Below are positions 11,462 to 24,775 of a stretch of DNA of 64,000 nt, in pieces. The translations under genes and the position numbers were made by a program. The notes under the pieces were generated by a model. That model had not been told where the DNA came from and ran no database searches. It saw only the letters and a program-made list of their open reading frames with translations. The DNA is from Solen grandis (taxonomy: Eukaryota; Mollusca; Bivalvia; Adapedonta; Solenidae). Every line of letters begins with the position of its first letter. Within the stretch, counting starts at the first letter, position 1. The stretch lies in the NCBI GenBank assembly GCA_021229015.1, contig CM037792.1, positions 42,415,655-42,479,654 on the forward strand, given 5' to 3'.

Positions 11462-12739
11462 CTATACACAAAAGTTCATTTAAAAATCCAGAAAAACTGA
11501 CAATATACATGTACACTGAACAACTGTTCTAATTGGTAATTTAGGATTTTGAATATTCCTGATAAAGCAAACTATCAAAATAATGTTGGCTTATGTCTCA
11601 TTGGAGAACATTATATGGAGTAAAAGGGCTTCAAATATGTAATTATTTTGATTACAAGCACGAGAGATCTAGCGTTCCCTAGTAAGAAAAACATTAAATT
11701 CATTGTAAATCCACAATTCAAAGCAATGAGCTGAAGTAGACTGTTAATCGTAAACATAGTCATGCATCCAACTGTATCTACTACTTCCGCTAGTGAACAA
11801 AACGTATTGATTTTGTATACAGTATAAGTACATTGCTGCTTTTATCACTATTTTCGTCTGTAAATACCCGCTTAATGTAAATAAACCTTTTGTTCTTTGT
11901 TGTAACGAATTGCATTCTACCTTTCCAATGTACACGTTAAGTCTTATATTCCAAGTTAATACGTGAAATCCTTAAGAATCACCAGCGAATTGTGAAGACA
12001 CACGTCAAGGCTATGCGTGTAACACACTTTGTTTGAATTGTTGGTTTCAATCACAGTAATCATTGGTGTTTAATTCTAAAAAAAAAAATATTGAAACCGG
12101 GAAAAGAAATTCTGACTCTCTGATAGATTACCACATATTGCTGTAATTTCATAGTCACTGTATCATATTTAGTACGGATCTTTATCATAACTAGTGATTT
12201 ACGGAATTATTTGTATCATATTCATCGAGTTTAACAAAAGTGATAGGAACAAATTTGTATCATATTTTGCAATTAAATATTTTGATTTAAGTTCATTTTT
12301 ATTATGTTTCAGGTTAAATATGGAAGAACTTAAATTTATCACATAAGAGCACAAATGGACATTACTGAAGCTTCTTACATGACTCCTTAAACAAGTATGA
12401 GCACGATTGATCATCTTCTACTGTATGTATTCTCAATACAATCGTTTAGTACAGTACAGTATTGATGCTTTGATTTGTTGTGTTGTTTTATTTCAAAACA
12501 TGAATGCGATGAAATATCAGTAGTTGTCAGAAATCACGAGTGTTTAATACTATCACATGGCGCCAGTTCACATAAGGTAAATTTTCATTTCAGTCATTAG
12601 GAAGGCATTTAATTCAAAAACCCTTGATATTTATGAAAATATCTTCTTTTTTTTCAATTTAGATCGTAGGTTGCACACATCCATAACGAATATTAAACCA
12701 ATGATTATACTGATGCTAACCCTCAAATGAGTGTAATAA
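11462..12739. other. No coding exon recognised; probable 5' intron of the CUB/sushi gene
   Basis: AT-rich sequence with no exon whose phase would join the CUB-like exon. The missing signal-peptide exon is expected here, in the gap, or beyond it. Confidence 0.4.
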
Positions 12740-12839
12740 NNNNNNNNNNNNNNNNNNNNNNNNNNNNNNNNNNNNNNNNNNNNNNNNNNNNNNNNNNNNN
12801 NNNNNNNNNNNNNNNNNNNNNNNNNNNNNNNNNNNNNNN
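12740..12839. other. Scaffold gap (100 N)
   Basis: Exactly 100 N, the usual placeholder for a gap of unknown length. The true distance and content are not known. Confidence 0.99.
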
Positions 12840-14559
12840 GCAAAACAAAAGTTTTCTCTTGGGACACGACTGTGTCGACAGACAGACTGACAACAGAGAA
12901 GTGATCCTTTTAATTTTATACTGGAGATGTGAAGGAATAAGTGGGTCAGATTAACTTAATGTCTGATCAAGGATTTCATAGTAAAAATTGGTATAATTTT
13001 CATGAATGGTAAAGGTTTATAACTCCAGCTGTTTTCCACTAATCAGTACAGGTGAGGGAGAATGGCAAGGTGTTAGTCAGTCAGCTCACCTGGTACCCTC
13101 CGCTAAACAGCAGGAAGTGTGAAAAGGAACATATCAGGAAGCTGCCAGCTAGCAATGGTGGTTTATTGACTTCCTACAATTCAAAGAAGTTGATACAGCA
13201 TCTAGCTTGTAAAGATATTGCTAGTCAATCCCTGATGAAGCTATATCACAAGTTACTCTCCATCTTCACTTCCACAACATTTCACTTGATTTACAGGTAA
13301 CGGTAACTATTCAGGCCTCTTTTATGATGATAGGAAAGGTGAGTCCTTCTGACCATATCAAGGGAGTAAACACACTCTTTTTTCATCGGAGAGAGAAAAG
13401 CCCTATGTATTTTGATAAAACTGCCTTGATTCTAAGAAACTTTCAGAGGGGATGGTCAATGAATAATTATCTCAAATATGACTGAGCTCTTAAACTGAGA
13501 AGTTCTCAATTTGAGAATCTTCATGAAACAGGCCCTGGTTATAAAATCTTCATCACCTTATAGATTGTAGCAAAAAGACATTATTGATGACCAACTAAAA
13601 CAGTTACTCATCTTAAACTCCCATGCATTTAAAATTCTTCAGAAATTCTGGACTGGCTAGTCTAGAAGGCTTAGAGAAACTTGATTGACAGGTATTGATC
13701 ACTTCTAGGATTCTGAGAGAGAAAAGGGAAACTGTCCGACATGAAGGAGCCATATCATTTTACAATTATCAAACCAGTGATAAAATCTGAGTTACCAATA
13801 AACAGGAAACAAATAAACAGAAGCTGTCTTAGCTATTCCAATTGTAGACTTTTTGCTTAATTAAATGTTCTAAAGGGACCAGTCCAATTTCAGGTCTTAT
13901 GGTCTCAAGACTTCCATCTATCTGCTTAGCTCAATGTTTTATCATTTTCTTTAACAACAGGTATAATGCATGCTATTGATCATCAGGTGCCTGTCCAATA
14001 TCTAGGCAAGAGAACAATTCTCTCCTGCATACCAAATGCAGCAGATTCTGTCTGTAATATTTATTTATAGCAGAGATTATGCTTAAATCAGTCAACAATC
14101 AATGCCTTGCGAAGACATGGCATCAATGTTAATGGTTCACATTTCAATGAAAATTATTTATGCATTACCAACTTCTGTATGGATATCATGTGAGTTTTCT
14201 TTTTCCTTAAGTCAGAGTAGAATTACTCCTTGGTAATATAAGATTATGGTTTTGATGTTATTAAGTATTTCTTCTACTGTTTTGGGAAACTAATTAAACT
14301 ACAGTAATATTTTCCAAACTGGGAAATTTTACATGAAATTGTTGGAAATGGAGAAAAATAATAAAGGAATATCACCAAATGTAGGAAATAAGAAATGGAT
14401 ATATATTCATTATAGATTAATATATCAAAGTTGCTGTCTCAAACTTAATCAATTTTTGGACCAAATCATAATAGTATTAATTAGGAATTTTTACATTCAA
14501 AATGGGAAATCATTTGCTTACCAGAACTGGCATTGGGAAATTACACTATAAATTTATCT
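12840..14559. other. No gene recognised
   Basis: Short open frames only, with no splice-supported coding sequence and no clear repeat family. Confidence 0.4.
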
Positions 14560-15262
14560 GAAACAAGAGAGCCATGATGGCCCTGAATTGCTCACCTGAT
14601 TATAAATGAGCAACACATGTTGGATTTTTCATATGGACCTAACTAAATTTATTGAAAAAGCATATTTTTCCTTTTTCCCCCCCCAATTCCAAAAACCAAT
14701 TTAATCTAGAGTGTTAACAAGGTTTTTATAAGATTTGACGTCATGACCTACTTTTGACCCCACATGACCCAAATTCGAACTTGTCCAAGATTTTATGGAG
14801 AAAAACATTCTGACTAAATTTCATGAAGATTGAGCAAAAAAAATATGGCCTCTAGAGTGTTAACAAGGTTTTTATAAGATTTGACCTCATGACCTACTTT
14901 TTGACCACACATAACCCAAATTTAAACCTGTCCAAGACTTTATGGAAACAAACATTCTGACCAAATTTCATGAAGATTGAGTCAAAAAAAAAAGGCCTCT
15001 AAAGCGTTAATAAGGTTTTTTCTACTTCATGACCTACTTTTTTACCCCCCCCCCCCCATGACCCAACTTCGAACTTGTCATAGATTTTATGGAGAAAAAC
15101 ATTCTGACCTAGTTTCATGAAGATTGGCCTAAAATTATGGCCTCTAGAGTGTTAGCAAGCCAAATTGTTGACGATGCATGATGCATGTCGGACGAAGACG
15201 GACGCCGGGCAATCACAAAAGCTTACCTTGAGCACGATGTGCTCAGGTGAGCTAAAAAAAGG
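14560..15262 (+). mobile_element. Pearl-like / Helitron-type non-autonomous element, short copy
   Basis: The 5' end has a GCCATGATGGC dyad followed by GCTCACCTG. The 3' end has the hairpin GAGCAC-GAT-GTGCTC, then CAGGTGAG and CTAAA. The subterminal GCTCACCTGA and TCAGGTGAGC are inverted copies. A hairpin followed by CTRR is the 3' signature of Helitrons, and subterminal inverted repeats fit Helentron-type non-autonomous derivatives. The body carries about two to three degenerate units containing TTAACAAGGTTTTTATA and CATGACCTACTTTT, and a GACGGACGCCGGGC segment before the end. Confidence 0.65.
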
Positions 15263-16511
15263 CCTTGTACCGATTTTTTGAAAGTCAACAGAAGCTGAAG
15301 GCTTTAGCAGCTGGAAATCAAAGGCAATCGTTGCAAGATTGCTGCAGCCACTCTGTGAGGCTGAGTGTGCTCAGAAGTATATCCACACAATGCAATTATA
15401 TGTCAGCGAAAACAGGAAATATGTTACAAAGATTGTTTAATCATAATAGCTTATTGCTTTTTATGTGTTGTTATATTTTGTTAAAATATTTTTCGTCTAC
15501 AGTTTTTGGCACTGGAAACATTCATTTTACGAGCTATTTAAGAAACATAACAGTTTAAATACATAAAGATCTTTTCCTGCAAAAGCAAAAGAGCTTCGCA
15601 AGTATATGTAATTTACACAAAGAGGTTCACAAGCAAGTTTGCAAGATTTCATTCAGTTAAACCTTCCATGACATCACACAGTTTGGTTACTTTGGTTGGC
15701 CATATATCTAATAAAGTATCTTAAGCTTGTAATTGTATTAAAGACATCCATACACACTTATGCAACTATTACTGAACACAATCCAGTTTGATTCATTAAA
15801 TCAACTAAATTCACATCAAAAGATGCCCTAACTCAATTCCATATCAAAACTGTGTGTCTGACAGTCTTACATATCACTATCTCATGTAAACTCTGTCAGA
15901 AGCCTCTCAGTGCCTTGTGCACTTTGATTAATTTGTATGCAAAATGAATACCTTAGGAGCTATATGAGGACTTTTAGTTGGCATGGTGTTTAAACACACA
16001 GCCACTGGTTAACAGTCTTACCTACTGGTGCACCTCTATCACCAGGTTCTTCCATGACATACAATAGTGTCCATTTTGACCCTCAAATTGTCAAAATGAC
16101 CCCAGACTTGAAGTGGATCTCTTAACCCATTATCCCATGAATATTCATATACAATTTCATGATTTGATGAATATTAATTGACTGAACTTAAAACAGCAGT
16201 CAAAGTTTGCACAAGCTAAAGTCTATAACGCTTTACAAGCAAGCTTGTTACACCATGGATGGATCCATAAAACTGTTAAATATGCTTTATCTACAAGCAT
16301 AGACAAAGCGCAATATTTGTGTGTAATTTCTATTGTATTCAGAGTATCCACTCCGATCTATATATATCTCATGTATTATATAATTATTATACCTGAACAG
16401 GTATTTGGTTGTTCATCAAAACTTGACTTCTGCGATTCATTTTCATCAAAATATCTCTTGTGACTTCCACAAATAAGACAAATAAAACCTTTTTAAATTA
16501 GTATTTCAACA
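15263..16511. other. No gene recognised
   Basis: Several short open frames without splice support or family resemblance. No distinct repeat boundary was seen. Confidence 0.35.
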
Positions 16512-16737
16512 TTTATTCTACAGGAAATGCTCAACCAACTAAACAGTTATACATCAGTTTCCATTTCACACAGGTGTGTGAGATATATGATATTAACAAT
16601 TTCCAGTGAAAATATGTCTGTCTATAGAATATAACATGATACAGACACATAAATATCCATGACAACTTATCGTTCATAACAGAAGCCATTTCAAATTCTT
16701 TTTTCATTCTATTTCGAGAAAACTGTTGAGGGTCCAT
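16512..16737 (-). other. Weak candidate terminal exon (minus strand)
   Basis: A pyrimidine-rich acceptor (CTCAGTTTTAG) precedes an open frame of 68 codons from 16737 to 16531, starting MDPQQFSRNRMKKEFEM. A minus-strand AATAAA follows at 16517-16512. The features fit a last exon, but its phase does not join the candidate first exon at 22595-22671 directly and no family is recognised. Confidence 0.2.
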
Positions 16738-16859
16738 CTAAAACTGAGGCAATATAATGCCACGAATGATTCAGAGTTGTACAATACTGATAGCATTGTA
16801 AAAGTATTCCTATAAAGACGGAAGTAACCTGTTGGTCATACTATATCCTTTGTGCATTG

Positions 16860-17099
16860 TTAACCCTTTCCCTTATATATACTCATTTTGACGCCCTCAA
16901 TAGGTATCACATAAAGCCTGATCTGCAGAAAACCAGTTAAAACCTACCAAATTTAATTACAAAATACTAATTTCCAGACCACTGAGGAGCAGCGAACAGC
17001 ATAAAACCTGATCAGCCTGCGAGTTACTCGCAGGCTGATCTGGTTTTATGCTGTTCGCATAGGTCTTTTCATGGTGTCCTCTATGAGGGAAAGTGTTAA
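16860..17099 (+). mobile_element. TTAA-flanked MITE, copy 1 (piggyBac-like)
   Basis: The copy is bounded by TTAA on each side. The 5' terminus is CCCTTTCCCTTATA and the 3' terminus is a slightly degraded TATGAGGGAAAG. The internal dyad with arms beginning GAACAGCATAAAACC is present. It lies outside recognised exons. Confidence 0.85.
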
Positions 17100-17942
17100 T
17101 ACAGTGAAATGGTAAAAAATTTAAGTTACCAAAATATGACCAACCTTGATAGTGAACACTCATTATACATCTGAACAGGGTAGATAATTTTCTTTCCTCA
17201 AAACATGACCCCCTTTTAGTGTTGGAAACCTTATAACATTTCTATTTAGAAAAAAAATGCCAAATTGATGCATTTAATCTGAAAAGTTTTATCAAAGTGA
17301 CTAAAATTGTAATTTGATATTCACAAATGAATATATAAGTGTTTTGTTATGTTTATTTTGAGCTAACTGTTTCAATTATCTATACAGTAATAATACCTAT
17401 TCTATGGAAAACCCCATATACAATTTATTTTTGTAGCTTCTGTTTTTCGGGTTATTTTTTTGTAAATCACAAGCAGTTTAAACCCACCTAAGAACATAGA
17501 AAATCCATCATGGAAAAGTAGAAGCAATTCTCAGTCTGAAGAAACTTTACATAATTTCTCTTCCATTCCAGATGATAGGAGGATGTCTTTACCCTTTATT
17601 AACCTCAAATAAATGAAAAACAGAGGAGACCCAGATCAGACAGCTGATGTGATAGTGTAGCTCTGATTTTACACAGTCTGTATAGCAAATAAAAATCCAT
17701 TGTTTTATTTACCACTTAAAATTCAGTTTATGAGAACTACTCATCAAGTATTATGGTTCATACTGTAACATTCTAAGGGTTTTTTCTTTACTTTGGGAAA
17801 AGAAAAGTTCTGGGATAAACAGCATATCAAATTGGGGAAAACTGGTCTGCATGAATTAATGAAATTTAAAGAGGAAGATGAAAATGACATTCAGACAGGT
17901 AGCAGATTCGCCAGTCTATCAGTTGAAACAATTATCGTTGGG

Positions 17943-18275
17943 TAATTAGCGGCCAAACTCCGTGCACCGGTTACATCACGCTACGCTACTTTAACCACTG
18001 CCACCAAACAAGTCACGTGATGATAGTTGAAACCATGTGGCCAACACTCATAATTTTATAAATTAATATTATTTTATTTTATTTTTTACTTTTCTCATAA
18101 TCACGAATGTTATTTTCATGGTATATGACGAAACTGATATAAAAATTCAAAACTGAAGTCAAAAGTGAAATAGTAAATCCGGCCTATATCAGCCGAAATC
18201 TACTTGTGAAGGCAGTGGTTATCTCAACTGTAAGGGGAGGTAACTACTGTGGCGGAGTTTGATTAGCGGCTATAA
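17943..18275. repeat. Imperfect inverted-repeat segment
   Basis: AACCACTGCC near 17991 and GGCAGTGGTT near 18211 are inverted copies, as are CAAACTCCG near 17953 and CGGAGTTTG near 18253. Together they outline a degraded fold-back of about 330 bp. No terminal motif or target duplication was identified. Confidence 0.4.
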
Positions 18276-19874
18276 AGGCAATACTAAAGCTAGAATGAGT
18301 AAGGTTAGAATGCATTTGGTACATCGTAATAAAGTCGTAAATGATTGCTTTAAAGTATATCTTAGCATGGTCAAAAAGGTCCCGGAGAATAGCTAATCCT
18401 TACTTACCGGAAGTGTAAACAATAAATGATAATTAGATCAGCTGTTTACCAATCATTTAAATCTTAACAAAAACTCATCATATTGACACATCATAGAAAG
18501 TACACCTCAGCTAGCGGTAAATTGCAAATGAAGTACAAATTTCACACTGATTTGATTAACAACGGATATCGTCTGTTGAATAATATAATGAGATGTGATC
18601 GGAAGAGTTGGGTAACCACTTCATAACACCATACCGTACACGATAAATATTTTAAGCTAAATAGTATTTTAGCTTAAAGCAATTCAATTTAGAAAAAAGA
18701 AAAGAAAATACAGACAGAAGGTGCAAATATTATTAAATATGATCTAACTCTTTATCTTTATTCATCCCCATTAATTAAAACCATATGATCAGAAATCATT
18801 CAATAAATCAAAGATACTGTATCAATTTAAATGTGTTTGATGTTAATGGCATGATCTCTGATCTGTTACAAGGTAGTGTTGCATTTAATGTGAAACAGTG
18901 ATTGTGGAAAGTTAGGTTTCTAGTTGAATTAGATCTATTAATAAATTTTGAAATTTTTTTAGACATATTTTTAATGGTATTTTCATTAAATGCAATAAAC
19001 AGTATATAATATAAACTGTTAATAAATTTAATGAAGGGGTAATAAAATGTGTATTTTTTTATATTTTTTTATGAAGAACGTCTCTTTGATATATGTCGTA
19101 AAATCTCCCTGGCTGGACCCCAAATCTCCCTGTGAAAATTTCAAAACCTCCCTGGGAGACATACTGAAAATATGGCATGTATGAAATGTATGAAGAAAAT
19201 TATAAATGCAATCTTCTCAAAGTAAATGAGGAGTCACAAATAGTATAAACCCAGACCAGCCAGGAGCATGCATATACCAGATTTCAGGTTTTGTACCAAG
19301 TGTGTAGATCATTTCCTTGATAGCTTTCATGCGGTACAGAAATGAGATAAATTGCTGCATTATAATACATGTAATTATATTCTATTTTGTTCTCATTAGG
19401 AATACCAAACAAGTTTGATACTACCAAATAATTGCAATGGCCTGTTAATCATATAGCCACTCAGAAAAAAAAAGCAGTCTGAAGAGAAATAAACAGAATA
19501 ACTAACAGTGAAACTAACTCAACCAGACAATCAATATCCAATGGTACACTACAAACAAACCAGCAGAAAGACTGAATACAATGTTCCTACAAAGTCTACC
19601 CTTCAATGGGATTGACACTGAGTCAAATATCTAGGACAATTTTCCCAAATGGTATGTAGTCTAAACTGTGTCTCCAGTAGTGGTTATGCTGAGTTAAAAA
19701 TCAAAATGTGCAAGTGTCAGAGAGACTGAGAAAGAGAAAAAATATGCATATAATGGGTCTATCATTCTAGTAGTCCATCAAATCTTAAATTTTTATTATA
19801 ACTGATAAGATTTGCCTGGTGCCTACAGATCTTTACCTAAAAATGTTTCTCTTTCCGGAAAAGGACCAAAGTCT

Positions 19875-20220
19875 ATTGTTTGTTTGTTTAATGGGTTTGA
19901 CATTCTGCTTGCAGTATTAAATCATTTGGAGACTATGCCATATATATGACTATATTTGGAGATATAGCTCTGCCACACTGTGATATCATGCAGTAGACAT
20001 GTGGCATGATACCACATCAATTCACATTATCCTAATACCGGACCAACAAGTCCTGGGACTACCCTTATCCCTTATATATATGCTGATTGCCTTGCAGGGA
20101 AACTATACCAGTACTATTTTTTCGACTTTGATATGTTGCAGCCAGGGATCTAACCCAAACCTCCAGATTCTGGGACAGATGCTCCACTCAACTATCAGGA
20201 CTGGCCCAAAGCCTATTGTT
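19875..20220 (-). mobile_element. tRNA-derived SINE, family 1, reverse copy
   Basis: Read on the minus strand it has a degraded tRNA-like head near 20140-20205, the conserved centre seen in the 9290 copy (forward strand CTGCCACACTGTGATATCAT and CATGTGGCATGATACCACA) and a tail ending at the TTTGTTTGTTT run near 19880. It has many substitutions, so it is an old copy. Confidence 0.65.
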
Positions 20221-20689
20221 TGACTGTGCAGAAAGTAAACATTTACAAATGTACAGTTTCATTGTTGATTACATTTCAATAATATATTAACAGGAAAGAA
20301 AATATCCCTTTTCATAAATGTTGTTTCAGCAGACATAACTGTACTCAGGAAATGAATGCTTGTATAATGAAAATTTGTTGTTATGAAAAATGCCAGGCCT
20401 ATACTTAAGGCTGTTGATAAATGAAACATTAACAACAAGAAGACAGCTTATTTAAAAACTACCGATACAAGAAAATTATGTAACAACATGAACTTCAACA
20501 TTCATAGAATAATGACCACATACACTGCCACCAGAGACATCGAGATAATAAATTGTGACAACTGATGAGTTATCAAACTTATACACTTTGTAAAAACTTT
20601 GGACTAAGTACTGCATCATTAAAGTCATATGCTTATCAATATGACTGTTTAAAGGCTTATTTAAATAACCTACCTACTGATAGAGAGCA

Positions 20690-20915
20690 CATTGGTTTAT
20701 ATAGTTTTCTTTTTACTTTCTTGGATTAAACACAAACATCATCAATCACCTGGTGACTTTGCCAAAAACGTGGGACATGACACCACAGCCAACACCTGTC
20801 ACATTATCTGGAAACCAGTTCAATGAGTCCTGTAAGTATCACTATATCTTGACCACACATCTGAGACAATTTTAACACCTTTGGTATATCATAGCCAGGA
20901 ATGAAACACACCTCC
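20690..20915 (-). mobile_element. SINE family 1, degraded fragment
   Basis: It retains the GACATGACACCACAG core and TCACATTATCTGGA segment of family 1 in reverse orientation, without a clear head. Confidence 0.4.
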
Positions 20916-20925
20916 TTAAACTCCA

Positions 20926-21172
20926 AGGGGCCTCCATGGCCGAGTCCCTGACTTAAACACTCACTCAGCCCCTAACCGCGTGGGTTTGAGTCCCGGCAGG
21001 TCACTCTGATTTTCATGTGAGGAAGCCTTCCAGCTGGCTTGGGGTAGGTTGGTGGTTCTACCTGGATGCCTCTGTGCATTTGGGTTCTTCCTCCACCTGT
21101 AATTAGCTGGACGTCGCTATTTGATTGAAATACTGTCTTGGCGATGGTAAACTAAATAAATAAATCAATCAG
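20926..21172 (+). mobile_element. tRNA-derived SINE, family 2, full-length-like copy
   Basis: The head is CCATGGCCGAGTCCCTGACT (A-box-like) followed by GGGTTTGAGTCCC (B box). The body contains GGAAGCCTTCCAGCTGGCTT and GGTGGTTCTACCTGGATGCC. The 3' part is AATTAGCTGGACGTCGC and ends in AAATAAATAAATC. It is the best reference copy of this family in the window. Confidence 0.7.
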
Positions 21173-21918
21173 TAATTTCTCATTGCAAATGCTCTAAGTC
21201 ACTGAGACCATAATAGGCTTTATGATGTAGGACATGAGTAAATTCATACAAAAAGCAGTGTGTTTTGAGAATGACATTTTAGCAAAGAATTTGCCTTGAA
21301 GTGTCTTATTACAAGAAATAAGACTTGCTTGCAATTAATCAATTTATATATCCTCCCAACAGCAGCCTGTCTGATTATAAACATTTAACTGCTGTTTATA
21401 GAAGTTGTGGGCAATAAATATTTACCTTGATGTTTGAAGAGAAAATATGTTCAAACCATACACAGTTCAATCTTTCTAAATCTTTTCATAGAAAATCTAT
21501 CAGTAATGTTTTGTTTTTTTTGTTTTTTTTTCTTCATAATTTTGTAACAACCTTTTTAGCACATATTAAAAGGTGCAAGTATACCAACATGTTCAACCTC
21601 TTTATAGGGACTTGCAAAGGTCCTTAATTGCATTATGTTTAATTAAAAGTTTATATAAATAACGTACATGCCAATATACAGTACTTTTTCCTAATTGCAA
21701 CCTCATCATAACATGTGTAAACTAGTTACTGTAATATAGTAACTATCAATATGTTTAAACATTTTCTAAGATTATTAATTAATAATAACAGACCTTAATA
21801 AAAATTAAAATGTGCCTTTAAAGATTTATTCATAACTACAGACATTCATTTTCACCATACAGTGAAGAAACATTATTTATTTTAGCCTCTTCATAACCTA
21901 CCATGTTTTGCGTACTCA

Positions 21919-22159
21919 TTAACCCTTTCCCTCATAGAGGACACCATGAAAAGACCTATGCGAACAGCATAAAACCAGATCAGCCTGCGAGTAACTCGCA
22001 GGCTGATCAGGTTTTATGCTGTTCGATGCTCCTCAGTGGTCTGGAAATGAGTATATTGTAATTAAATTTGGTAAGGTTTAACTGTGGTTTCTGCAGATCA
22101 GGCTTTATGTGATACCTAATGAGGGCGTCAAAATGAGTATATATATGAGGGAAAGGGTA
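21919..22159 (-). mobile_element. TTAA-flanked MITE, copy 2 (reverse)
   Basis: The reverse-oriented copy starts TTAA CCCTTTCCCTCATAGAGG and ends GAGGGAAAGGGTAAA, so one target TTAA has decayed. The internal 31-bp inverted arms around GAGTAACTC are intact. Confidence 0.85.
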
Positions 22160-22594
22160 AAAGTCTCTGAGACTGCAAACTAAATAAGACTATTGTAGTC
22201 TATGATAACAGATCGATTCAGTAATTAGGTCAAAATTTCATCAGTCTGATTATATCCTCTTAAATGAAAGTTGGAACATTCATCCAACCCAATGATTGGA
22301 CAATACTGTATGATATTACACATAATTGTTGAAGATTTACAGTTCGGAATTTTGATTTTGAAACATTAAGAACGTTGAATTTCATTTAACTACAACATAA
22401 CAAGTAGGAAACAAAAAATGGTGTCAATAAAACGGAATATATAACTAAAACAGGGCATCGGCAGTTAGTAAAGATACTATCACTTGACACTTCTTTAACA
22501 CTTCAGTGACTCTAAAACTACATAAAGATCGAACATAGATACTACTAATAGGATACAGAGATAAATCCAGCTTCCGGCTTGCTGCAATGCTTAC

Positions 22595-22671
22595 CTAAAC
22601 ATATCCAAATATTCATCAAAATTCAGTTTTTTGCATTTTTTCTCGCTCATCCAAAGTCCCACACGTTTCAT
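22595..22671 (-). CDS. Candidate first coding exon of an unidentified minus-strand gene
   Basis: ATG at 22671 opens MKRVGLWMSEKKCKKLNF, followed by DEYLDMF, and ends at a good donor (AG then GTAAGC) in phase 2. The adjoining 22700-22900 is locally CpG-rich compared with its surroundings, which would suit a promoter. The lysine-rich, acidic-flanked peptide is not recognised, and no downstream exon in matching phase was found between 13 and 22.5 kb. It could be chance. Confidence 0.3.
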
Positions 22672-23387
22672 GATTGAAAATTGACGAGTTCCTAATGTGA
22701 TCAAGTCATATATCTCATGTAAACTGCATTTGTTGTGTCACATAGTTATGAATGAACGTAGAATGAATTAGGGTTAATCATACCCAACAAAATCAATACA
22801 CAACGCTCGTGAATTTTCAACTAACCGTAGACCCGTCGAGTGCCCGGGTCAAACAAGGGAAGTCACTCTAACAGTCTTTACAACAGTCTGCGCTAAGATT
22901 GAAACGTGTGGAAGAGAGAAATAAAATCATACACATGCAGCTTGTTTAAAAAAGTACGTTTTGCAGTTCATGAGAGTTTCGTTATTAAATTGTCATTTTG
23001 ATCACATCCCTTTTTCAATCTGCTTCATTTGTGTGGCCTAGGACGCCTAGATAGATAAAGTAATTAGATTTCGCGGATCTACAATCTATCCATCCCTTCT
23101 CTCCCCCCCCTTCTCTCTCTCTTGATTACTACCAACCCTCTTAAGAGGATTATTGGTAGAGCAGGTGCAGCGTCGAAGAGTGTTAGTTTTTTTTTTAAAG
23201 TAGTGGGGAAATGGATAAAGTGGGACTTTTCCTTCATATTTAACACTATTTTGGAGTGATTCTATCTATCTATCTATATATACTGCACAAACTCCCATTT
23301 CGGGTATTACTGGCAGGTAATTCAAGTGCTGATTAAAATGTTCAGTACATTTTAGCTAAAAACAGGATAAAAACATTTAGTGCTGCA
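22672..23387. other. Possible promoter-containing intergenic DNA
   Basis: It contains locally CpG-bearing sequence near 22800-22870 and a pyrimidine tract (TCTCTCCCCCCCCTTCTC) near 23098. No coding sequence was found. Confidence 0.25.
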
Positions 23388-23886
23388 TCAGAATTGTATT
23401 TGTGACACTGCCTTGTTGAACATGTCAGGGTCATCTATGACAGCAATGTGATGAGGGAGGTTACCAGTATTCCAGAGGATTACTGCATGGGGGAAGAAGG
23501 AAAAAATTTAGGAAAATCACGGGGGTATATATCATCTGCTGATTCTGACTGGAGCTTGATGTAAGTTGGTAAATTGATGGCTTCAACATTATGATAGATT
23601 TTGTGAAACATAATAAGTCTATTATCCATTCTGCGATGTTCAAGAGTTTTCCAATTTAGTTCTTTCAACATTGAGTTTACACTGGAGTTATATGAGTAGT
23701 CTGACCTAACCAACGTGCTGCCCTTCTTTGAAATTTATCAATTCTTTCTATGTAAACCTTTGTAAAGGGAGACCACATGGTGGAGGCATATTCTAGTGTT
23801 TTATTTTCAGAAGGCAGAACTGTGAGAATGACAATTGTGAAGTCCATTCTATTTATCCAGTGTTTCCTCTTGATGTCCTTGTTCAT
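23388..23886 (-). pseudogene. Degraded non-LTR retrotransposon reverse-transcriptase C-terminus
   Basis: Read on the minus strand in two overlapping frames, it gives LEYASTMWSPFTKVYIERID, KFQRRAARW, then SSVNSMLKELNWKTLEHRR and RLIMFHKIYH, and finally FFPHAVILWNTGNLPHHI with a stop at 23390-23388. These are the conserved blocks at the end of the ORF2 polyprotein in jockey/CR1-type LINEs (LEYAS.vW.P, .VQRRAAR., LGW.tLe.RR, sFFPr.i..WN.LP). Frame changes between blocks and lack of the upstream polymerase domain show a 5'-truncated, dead copy. Confidence 0.8.
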
Positions 23887-24331
23887 TTGTTACGTTTTAG
23901 TGTTATGTATTGGTAAATTTTATTGCTCTGAATACTCAACAGGTTTAGAGTATTTTATTAACTCTTATAATACATCTTCCATTTATCCACTCCCGAACCT
24001 CACGAAAAAAAAAAAATGCTTTATTTACAAGGCAACAAATTAATTTGAAATTGAAATAGTTTGACAAAAAAACAAAACATAATGAATTTAAACTGTGTTT
24101 TATTATGTGTTTAATTAGTGTACCAATTTACGTTAAGGGGTTCAGAGATTGTAAGTCAACCCTAATAATAATAATAATGAAAACCTGACCTCCATAGTGG
24201 ATTGAACCAAGGACACTTATTCAGGAGACCGACACTCTTTCCTCATTATACAATGCAGGGCAAGATTCTTGTGACATGCTTGGTTCGAACCAACAACATT
24301 TAGATTCACAGACAAGGGCACACTGCTTTCT

Positions 24332-24574
24332 TTAACCCTTTCCCTCATATAGACTCATTTTGACACACTTAATAGGTACCACATAAAGCCTGATCTGCAG
24401 AAAACCACAGTTAAACCCTTACCAAATTTAATTATAAAGTCCTCATTTCCAGACCACTGAGGAGCAGCGAACAGCATAAAACCTGATCAGCCTGTGAGTT
24501 ACTCGCAGGCTGATCTGGTTTTATGTTGTTCGCATAGGTCTTTTCATGGTGTCCTCTATAAGGGAAAGGGTTAA
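24332..24574 (+). mobile_element. TTAA-flanked MITE, copy 3
   Basis: TTAA on both sides with CCCTTTCCCTCATATAGACT at the left and TATAAGGGAAAGGG at the right. The internal dyad is present with a few substitutions. Confidence 0.9.
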
Positions 24575-24629
24575 GAACTAGCCCAGCAGCAATGCCGTTG
24601 AGAGTGCCTATATGTAAGCCAATACAGTT

Positions 24630-24775
24630 TGAACCCGGCAGAGTCATTCAGATTTTCATGTGAGGAAGCCTTCCAGCTGGCTTGTGGTAGGTCGGTGGTT
24701 CTACCCGGATGCCTCCGTGCATTGGGGGTCTTCCTACATCAGTAATTAGCTGGACGTCACTATAGGACTCAAATA
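24630..24775 (+). mobile_element. SINE family 2, partial copy
   Basis: It begins at the B-box region (GAACCCGGCAGAGTC) and continues through GGAAGCCTTCCAGCTGGCTT and AATTAGCTGGACGTCAC. It lies about 55 bp from MITE copy 3. Confidence 0.6.
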
